A DNA stretch of 64,000 bases from Stomorhina lunata. Its lineage: Eukaryota; Arthropoda; Insecta; Diptera; Rhiniidae. The notes beneath the pieces were generated by a model. It worked only from the letters and a program-made list of their open reading frames with translations. It did not search any database and had not been told where the DNA came from. The DNA lies in contig OW121742.1 of NCBI GenBank assembly GCA_933228675.1, positions 15,392,489 to 15,456,488 on the forward strand. Direction: 5' to 3'. The position numbers and the translations under genes were made by a program. Shown here piece by piece: positions 56,708 to 64,000 of this stretch (position 1 is the first letter of the stretch; each line of letters starts with the position of its first letter).

Positions 56708-58545
56708 ATATTTTTGTAAATATTGGGAATATTTTTGTAAATATTGGGAATATTTTTCAAAACAGAAATAAAATTGTAATACAAAAAATTTTATGTAGAA
56801 AAATTTCTGATAAAAAAAAATTTTGATAAAAAAAAATTTCTATAGAAAATTTTTCATAAAAGATTTCTATAGAAAACTTTTTGATAAAAAAATTTTCTAT
56901 TGATAAATTTTTGATAAAAGATTTTCCATAGAAAAATTTTTTATAAAAAGTTTCTACTCCATTTTTAAAAATATTTTTATCAAACATTTTTTATAGAAAT
57001 TTTCTTATCAAAATTTTTTCTATATAAAATTTTTTATCAAAAATTTTTCTACATAAAATTTTTTATCAAAAATTTATCAATAGGAAATTTTTTATCAAAA
57101 ATTTATCAATAGGAAATTTTTTATCAAAAATTTATCAATGGGAAATTTTTTATCAAAAATTTATCAATAGAAAATTTTTCTGTAAAAATTTTTAACCAAA
57201 TATTTTTCTATAAAATATTTTTCTACGGAAAATTTTTTATAAAAAATTTTTCTATGCAAAATTTTTTATCAAAAATTTATCAATAGAAAATTTTTATATG
57301 AACATTTTTTATCAAAAATTTTTCTATAGAAAATTTTTTTTATCTAAAATTTTTCTATAGAAAATTTTTTATCTAAAATTTTGCTATGGAAAATTTTTTA
57401 TCAAAAATTTATCAATAGAAAATTTTTCTATGAAAAGTTTTTATCAAAAATGCTTCTATAGAAATTTTTTTTATCAAAAATTTTTCTATAGAAAATTTTT
57501 TTGTCTAAAATTTTTCTATGGAAAATTTTTTACCAAAAATTTTTCTATAAAAAATTTTTTGATAAAAAATTTTCTATAGAAAATTATTTGATAAAAAATT
57601 TTCCATAGAAACATTTTTGGTAAAAATTTTTCCATAGACAAATTTTAGATAAAAAAATTTTCTATAGAAAAATTTTTGACAAAAAAATTTTCATAGAAAA
57701 ATTTTTGATAAAAAAATTTTCACAGAAAAATTTTCTATTGACACATTTTTGATAAAAAATTTTCCATAGAAAAATTTTTTATAAAAAGTTTCTACTCCAT
57801 TTTTAAAAATATTTTTATCAAACATTTTTTATAGAAATTTTCTTATCAAAAATTTTTCTATATAAAATTTTTTATCAAAAACTTTTCTACATAAAATTTT
57901 TTATAAAAAATTTTTCTATATAAAATTTTTTATAAAAAAATTTTCTATATAAAATTTTTTATCAAAAATTTATCAATAGAAAATGTTTCTATAAAAATTT
58001 TTAACCAAATATTTTTCTATAAAAATTTTTAACCAAATATTTTTCTATGGAAAATTTTTTTAAAAAAATTTTTCTATGTAAAATTTTTTATCAAAAATTT
58101 ATCAATTTTTACAATGCATCGCATAAGTAGGGGTCATCCCCTGAGTGCTGGTCCTAAATAAAAAAAAAAAAAAAAAAAAAAAAAATGGAAAATTTTTTAT
58201 CAAAAATTTTGCTATGGAAAATTTTTTATCAAAAATTTATCAATAGGAAATTTTTCTATGAAAAGTTTTTATCAAAAATGTTTCTATAGAAAATTTTTTT
58301 ATCAAAAATTTTTCTATAGAAAATTTTTTTATCTAAAATTTTTCTATGGAAAATTTGTTACCAAAAATTTTTCTATAAAAAATTTTTTGATAAAAAATTT
58401 TCTACAGAAAATTATTTGATAAAAAATTTTCCATAGAAACATTTTTGATAAAAAATTTGATATAGCAAAATTTTTTATAAAAAATTTTCTATAGAAACAT
58501 TTTAGATAAAAAAATTTTTCATAGAAAAATTTTTGATAAAAAAAT
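56708..58545 (-). repeat. Minisatellite array, family I, about 29-bp unit with higher-order copies
   Basis: Units AAAATTTTTTATC + AAAAATTTTTCTATAG and inverted-looking GATAAAAAATTTTC variants. A marker, CTACTCCATTTTTAAAAATA, occurs at about 56374 (one change), 56957 and 57795, and the sequence around it is shared for over 100 bp, so larger blocks have been copied. Interrupted by a poly-A-tailed insertion at 58105-58185. Confidence 0.93.
58105..58185 (+). mobile_element. Short poly-A-tailed insertion (5'-truncated retroelement tail?)
   Basis: About 55 bp of non-array sequence containing AGGGG-TCAT-CCCCT (a hairpin) and ending CCTAAAT followed by a run of 26 A (58160-58185), after which the array resumes. 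A 3' remnant of a non-LTR retrotransposon or SINE is the likeliest source; no target duplication could be fixed. Confidence 0.6.
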
Positions 58546-59236
58546 TTAAAAAAAAAAAAACAAAAACAAAAAAAGGAGTGAAAAAGTTTTTCTTTTTAAA
58601 ACGTTAGAACTACACATTAAAAAAAATACCTATTTTAGTTAAAAGTATAAAAAACGGCAACTCTGCCGACTATTTTTTGGCTCTGTTCTCTTTGCGCCGA
58701 CCCGTGCTTAATACTCTCTTTTTGGTTAAGTGCGATATTTAAATATGGACTAATTAAAATTGATCATGGTCATATATGTCTCGTTCATTTCAAGTACACA
58801 ATTTAATGGTCCCCAAATTTTTAAGCCCATAGTGCCAAAGTATTGTTTTTTAGAAGTGTGTATATCAATATCTGTTTACTTTTTGCTACTGCATCTTATT
58901 TTGTTGGTACTTGTAGAAAAACCAAAACGCCCTTAAGTAGATGAGACAAACATTTAGAAAAAAAGCTCATTCGAAAAACGCATAATAAACGCATACACTT
59001 AAAAATATACGAGGGACGCCTTGAAAGTGACCACATTGTAATAATAATAATTTCCACGACAACATTCCAATTGGAACAAGTGGTATTTCTCTCAGACAAT
59101 GAACCGCATCCGATTCTATTTGTAGACTCATTAAAAGGGACCTACGTTTTAACTCCGGCTCCGAACGGCAAATGCATTAGTTAGAGAAGTTTTACATAGC
59201 CTAATACTCAATAACCAGTGTCTAGCTGAGTTATGA
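58546..59236. other. Non-coding DNA, nothing specific seen
   Basis: Less repetitive. No gene recognised; the minus-strand frame at 58896-59099 has no domain. Confidence 0.45.
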
Positions 59237-59350
59237 GGTAAACCGCCGCTTTTTTGAAAATTGATTTTTTTCAAGTGGGTCTGGCCAGGGATCGAACTTG
59301 GGACCTCTGGTATGCTAGGCGGATGACTAACCTGCTATACCACGGCGGTT
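59237..59350 (-). repeat. tRNA-Ala-like module with inverted ends (SINE-like)
   Basis: On the minus strand, TATAGCAGGTTAGTC resembles an A box, CTAGCAT the Ala(AGC) anticodon loop, and AGTTCGATCCC a B box. The T stem pairs at 4 of 5 and the acceptor at about 4 of 7, so this is not a good tRNA. AACCGCCG and CGGCGGTT (59239-59246 and 59342-59349) form an 8-bp inverted repeat around the module. It is much less AT-rich than its surroundings. Confidence 0.55.
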
Positions 59351-60479
59351 CACGAGCAACTTGTATCTGTCTTGAATTTTTAACTTGCATATTAGACTAT
59401 ATATTTGAAACTAACTTTCAGTTTAAAAAATATTGCTACTATGGACAAATGTTGCCTATAAGCAACATTGTATTTATAAAATTCCTTGCATAACAATAAT
59501 AACTATTTTAAGATATCATGACAATAATTTTATTGTATATATTCTAGGATACCTACCACCCTCGTATGTTTATACACATATCCACCTATTATTTTAATTC
59601 TATAAAAAATATGTATGTAGAGTAGACATAGTTAGACATATATTATATATAGGTATATCGTGTATGTGTATATAATCCTCACATATGTATATAGAAAACA
59701 GGAAGGAAAGGCATGTAAAATGTTTTTCAACTATGCATTCAAACTATTTCCAAGAGAATGTCGTGTGCTACAGCTACCGACTGCTTTGACTCTACAAACT
59801 TATGTTTTAGGTACTCAAGGCAGTTTCTTTGATTTTACAATTCAACACTAATGCAACACAGTTTCTACTTTTTCCACATTATTTTAGTTGTCTTAAAGTT
59901 TTCCTTTGATTTTTTGAAAAAGGGAAGAAATATTTTTTTTTAAACCTTTATATGAGACCCTTCTATGCTGGACGCAAGTTTTACTAGGCTGCAGCTTAGA
60001 CTATCAAGCATATGATAGATCAGCATAAGGTGCGGTATTGTAGTTTAGCATTTTTCTTTCTTTCGTTTTTTTTTTTTTGTAGAACTTGGAATATGTTGGT
60101 CGAAACATTCCTTTATAACAACTCAGAGTTGACGATGATAAAACGGCATTGTGTATTTTTGTATATTTAGCTTTAAGATCATTATTATTTCGCGTAGTTC
60201 GAGGACAACAATGACTCAAGACTCTACGATTATGCTGTTGATGATATTGGCAAATAAAACACACTCAATCGCATACACATAATCATAAACATATAGACCT
60301 TTACATATGCAGACTAACACACGCACTTAGCCCAAATGACCAATATTCACAAACAAACACGATCGCTGCCTTGTGGCCTTTAACAGAAAATGTTCAGTTA
60401 ATTGCAGTCAGAATTACTGAATTTACTGTGGGAAACGAAAGCTTATGAATTTTGCTATCAAAATTAACATTTTATTCCT
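59351..60479. other. Non-coding DNA, nothing specific seen
   Basis: TATATATA/TATGTA low complexity around 59590-59690. The frames at 59660-59851 (plus) and 60004-60264 (minus) have no domain I recognise and are not called. Confidence 0.45.
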
Positions 60480-63110
60480 AAAAAAAATATCAAAATGTGA
60501 AGGAAAAATTTCGTATAAAAATAAGACATTTTTGTAAAATTTCCTATAAAAATAAGAATTTTATGAAATCTTCCTATAAAACTATGAAACTTTTTAAACA
60601 TTTCCATAAAAATAAGAAATTTTTAAAAAATTTCCTAAAAAAATAAGAAATTTTTGAAAATTTTCCTAAAAAATAAGAAATTTTTGAAAAATTTCCTAAA
60701 AAAATAAGAAATTTTTGAAAAATTTCCTAAAAAAAATAAGAAATTTTTGAAAAATTTCCTTACAACAAAAAAATTAAAAATTTCCTAAAAAAATTTTAAA
60801 AAATTTCTTAATACAAAAAAAATTTTTAAAATTTTCCAAAAAAAAACAAAAAATTTTTAAAAATATTCTTATAAAAATAAAAAATTTTTGAAAAATTTCC
60901 TATAAAAATAAGATAGTTTTGAAAAATTTCCTACAAAAATAAAAAATTTTTGAAAAATTTCCTATAAAAAAAGACAATTTTCCTATAAAAATAAGAATTT
61001 TTTGAAAAAATTCGTATAAAAACAAGAAATCTTTGAAAAAACTCCTACATACAAGATATTTTTGTAAAATTTTTTATAAAAATATGAAATTTTTGAAAAA
61101 TTTCCTATAAAGATATGAAATTTTTGAAAAATTTCCTATAAAAATAAGAAATTTTTAAAAAATTTCCTATAAAAATAAGAGAATTTTGAAATATTTCCTA
61201 TAAAACTAAGAAATTTTCGAAAACATTTCTATAAAAATAAGAAATTTTTAAAAAATTTCCTATAAAATAAGAAATTTTTAAAAATTTTATTATAAAAAAA
61301 GAAATTTTTAAAAAATTTCTTATAAAATAAGAAATTTTTTAAAAATTTCCTATAAAAATATGAAATTGTTGAAAAATTACCTATAAAAATAAGACATTTT
61401 TGAAAAATTTCCTGTAAATTAAGAAATTTTTAAAAAATTTTTTAAAAATATGAAAATTTCCTATAAAAAAAAAAGAAATTTATCAACAATTTCTTATAAA
61501 AATAAGAAATTTTTTAAAAGTTTTTTTTAATTTCCCATAAAACAAAAAAAATTTTAAAAAATTTAATGTTACAATAACAAATGTTTAAAAAAATTTCCTA
61601 TAAAATATGAAATTCTTAACGAATTTCGTACAAAATTAGAAATAAAAAAAAATCCTAACTAAATAAGAAATTTAAAAAAAAAATTCTTCTAAAAATAAGA
61701 CATTTTTAAAAAGCTCCCATAAAAATAAGAAATTTTTGAAAAATTTCATATAAAAAAATGAAATTTTTGTAAAATTTCCTATAAAAATTAGAAATTTTTG
61801 AAAAATTTCCTATGAAAAAAATTCATTTTTAAAAAATTTCCTATAAAGAAAAGAAATTTTTAAAAAATTTCCTATAAAAATAAGAAATTAAACAAAAAAA
61901 AAAACATTTTCTACAAAACTAAAAATTTTTGAAAAATTTCCTGTAAAAATAAGAAATTTTTGAGAAATTTCTGACTAAAATAAGAAACTGTTGAAAAAAT
62001 TTCTATAAAAATAAGGAATATTTTTAAAAATTTCCAATAAAGTAAAAAATTTTTGAAAAATTTCCTTTAAAAAATATGAAATTTTTGAAAAAGTTCCTAT
62101 AAAATATGAAATTTTTGAAAAACTTCCTATAAGAAATTTTTGAAAAATTTATTATAAAACTAAGAAATTTTTGAAAATTTTCGATAAAAATAAGAGATAT
62201 CCTATAAAAAAACGAAAATTTTGAAAAGTTTCCTTTAAAAATAAGAAATTTTTGAAAAACTTCCTACAAAAATAAGAAATTTTTTGAAAAACTTCCTACA
62301 AAAATAAGAAAGTTTTTAAAAATTTCCTATAAAAGTAAGAAATTTTTGAAAAATTTCCTATAAAAATAAGAAATTTTTGAAAAATTTCCTATAAATATAT
62401 GAAATTTTAAAAAATTTCCTTTAAAAATAAAAAATTTTTGAAAAACTTCCTATAAAAAATTTTTGAAAAATTTATTATAAAATTAAGAAATTTTTGAAAA
62501 TTTTCAATAAAAATAAGAGAATTTTAAAAAATATCCTATAAAAAACGAAATTTTTGAAAAGTTTGCTTTAAAAATAAGAAATTTTTGAAAAACTTCCTAC
62601 AAAAATAAGAAATTTTTGAAAAACTTCCAACAAAAATAAGAAATTTTTGAAAAATTTCCTATAAAAATAATAAATTTTTGAAAAATTTCCTAAAGAAATA
62701 AAAAATTTTTGAAAAATTTGCTATAAAAAAAACAATTTTTGAAAAATTTCTTATAAAAATAAGAAATTTTTGAAAAATTTCCTATAAAAATAAGAAAGTT
62801 ATGAAATTTTTGTAAAATTTAATATTAAAAGACGAAATTTTTAAAAAGTTTCCTATAAAAAATGAAAATTTTCCTATTAAAATACGAAAAATTTCTTATA
62901 AAAATATGAAATTTTAAAAAAAGTTCCTACGAAAAAATAAATCTTTTGAAAAATTTCCTATAAAAATAAGAAATTTTCGAAAAATTTCCAATAAAAATAT
63001 GAAGTTTTTGCAAATTTTTCTATAAATATAAGAAATTTTTGAAAAAAATCAGGTTGAAATAAAAAAATTTGAAAAATTTCCTATAAAAATAAGAAATTTT
63101 AAAAATTTTG
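60480..63110 (-). repeat. Minisatellite array, family II, 31-bp unit, reverse orientation
   Basis: Unit GAAATTTTTGAAAAATTTCC + TATAAAAATAA (31 bp), reverse complement of the arrays at 32.7 and 40.8 kb. Diverged throughout. A block at about 62080-62340 (with ACTTCCTA and GAGAATTTT variants) recurs at about 62390-62640, offset near 320 bp. Confidence 0.93.
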
Positions 63111-64000
63111 AATTGTAAAAGATGTAATGTAATTGTAAAAGACAGATTTAAAATTTTTGTTACAAATTTTTGTTAAAAAAATATTTTTAAAATATTTTCT
63201 ATAAAAATTTTAAGTTTTTAAAAAACTAAGTTTTTGATGTTTTGTCCCACTGTCTAATTTTTTAATAAAAACCCCAGTAGTCAATATATTTAATAAGTTA
63301 AAGTTAACATTTAACTAGTGACCAAAAAAGCTCTCAGCTGTATTGTAATCACGTAGCTATGGACTACAACAACAAACAAACAAATCAATAGATCGTACGA
63401 AATCAATAGATCGTACGAAAAAATTACATGAGGCATGTTGCAGCAACTACAAAAAATTGTCACTTAATTGTAGTTGAATTTTTAAGGTAATTGTATAAAT
63501 CCTTCTTTAAAAACAAACATACAAACACTCTTGGTATGAAGCCATGCGACCCTCTTGAGCAGAAAGACTGAGGCAGGGAACGGATGGACAAACATGCAAC
63601 AAAGAGCTTTAAGGATAAATACCAATAATACAGATGATTATAAAGATGATAATGATTAAAGATCATCATTGCTTAGGACAAAGTAGTGATCAGCTCTTTA
63701 CTTAGTCTGATCAGATGATGAGAATGACCGATGAAGATGATTGGTATGCAAGGCATAAATATTTAATCAGTCAGGATGGATTCTTGTGGTCTTTTATCCC
63801 TCCCTTTGCTCATTCCTTTGACATTATTGCAGTTGCATTTTATTTTTATTGGAAATAATTAGAAAATCTCAGTTTTAATAAGAAGAAAAATAAACTATAA
63901 AATTGTGTACAGCAATTTTCTGTTGTTGACTTATCTCTTTTATTATTTAAAGCTTATGTTGTTTTTGTTTTATTGGTTTAAAGGAAAAAGGAAACTTTCA
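63111..64000. other. Non-coding DNA with one 18-bp tandem duplication
   Basis: AATCAATAGATCGTACGA occurs twice in tandem at 63382-63417. Nothing else recognised; the minus-strand frame at 63460-63669 has no domain. Confidence 0.55.

Noticed and set aside
60004..60264. 86-codon minus-strand frame with several Cys and His
   Set aside because: Cys/His spacing does not form a known zinc-binding pattern and the frame is isolated in non-coding DNA.
60435..63260. Possible inverted ends around the last array (GTGGGAAAC near 60428 and GTCCCAC near 63243)
   Set aside because: Only about 8 scattered matches with indels and no convincing duplicated flanks; weaker than the other three bounded arrays.

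Overview
This window is eukaryotic, strongly AT-rich, gene-poor DNA, most likely from a higher fly (Brachycera; a calyptrate such as a blow fly or house fly is my guess, not proven). The reasons are a Transib/RAG1-like element, hAT elements, a Helitron-like interspersed family resembling the DINE/mini-me repeats of flies, tRNA-derived modules, and no bacterial gene structure. I find no intact protein-coding gene. Open frames of 60-116 codons are scattered through it, but nearly all fall in low-complexity or tandem-repeat DNA. It could be a very large intron, intergenic DNA or heterochromatin. One weak candidate terminal exon lies at 642-781.

The dominant feature is a superfamily of short tandem repeats (25, 29 or 31 bp units) built from blocks of A and T around a CTATAG or TATAGG core. 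Summing my coordinates, arrays cover about 27 kb (some 42 percent): 4.2-5.1, 10.9-11.9, 16.6-19.4, 21.3-25.7, 27.8-30.5, 32.7-35.4, 40.8-44.1, 44.9-45.4, 46.0-49.4, 51.1-51.6, 52.6-54.3, 56.2-58.5 and 60.5-63.1 kb. Family I (CTATAGAAAA core) fills the left arrays and 56-58.5 kb. Family II (TATAGGAAATTTTTC core) fills the rest, and its arrays occur in both orientations.

Several arrays sit inside transposon-like boundaries. The clearest is 10941-12228: a 9-bp terminal inverted repeat, a perfect 8-bp target duplication as expected for hAT, and an interior that is mostly array plus a unique module. Parts of that module recur at 55.8-56.7 kb, again next to the array. Two further arrays (21269-25702 and 32640-35378) have inverted termini. 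My main inference is that these minisatellites arose, or spread, inside non-autonomous DNA transposons and then expanded locally.

Other mobile DNA: a 696-bp hAT remnant at 7588-8283 with a broken C-terminal dimerisation domain; a 607-bp TTAA-flanked element at 14225-14831; a 60-bp inverted-repeat insertion nested in an array at 24.6-25.1 kb; three copies of the Helitron-like family (13.2, 26.1 and 36.6 kb); and a 1,955-bp Transib-like element at 37090-39044. The Transib sits inside one Helitron-like copy, and another copy in the window preserves the empty target site. Its ends look like 23-bp-spacer V(D)J recombination signals, and it carries a disabled, internally deleted RAG1-like transposase. 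A further inverted-ended element at 42787-43876 splits a family II array and contains two tRNA-like modules.
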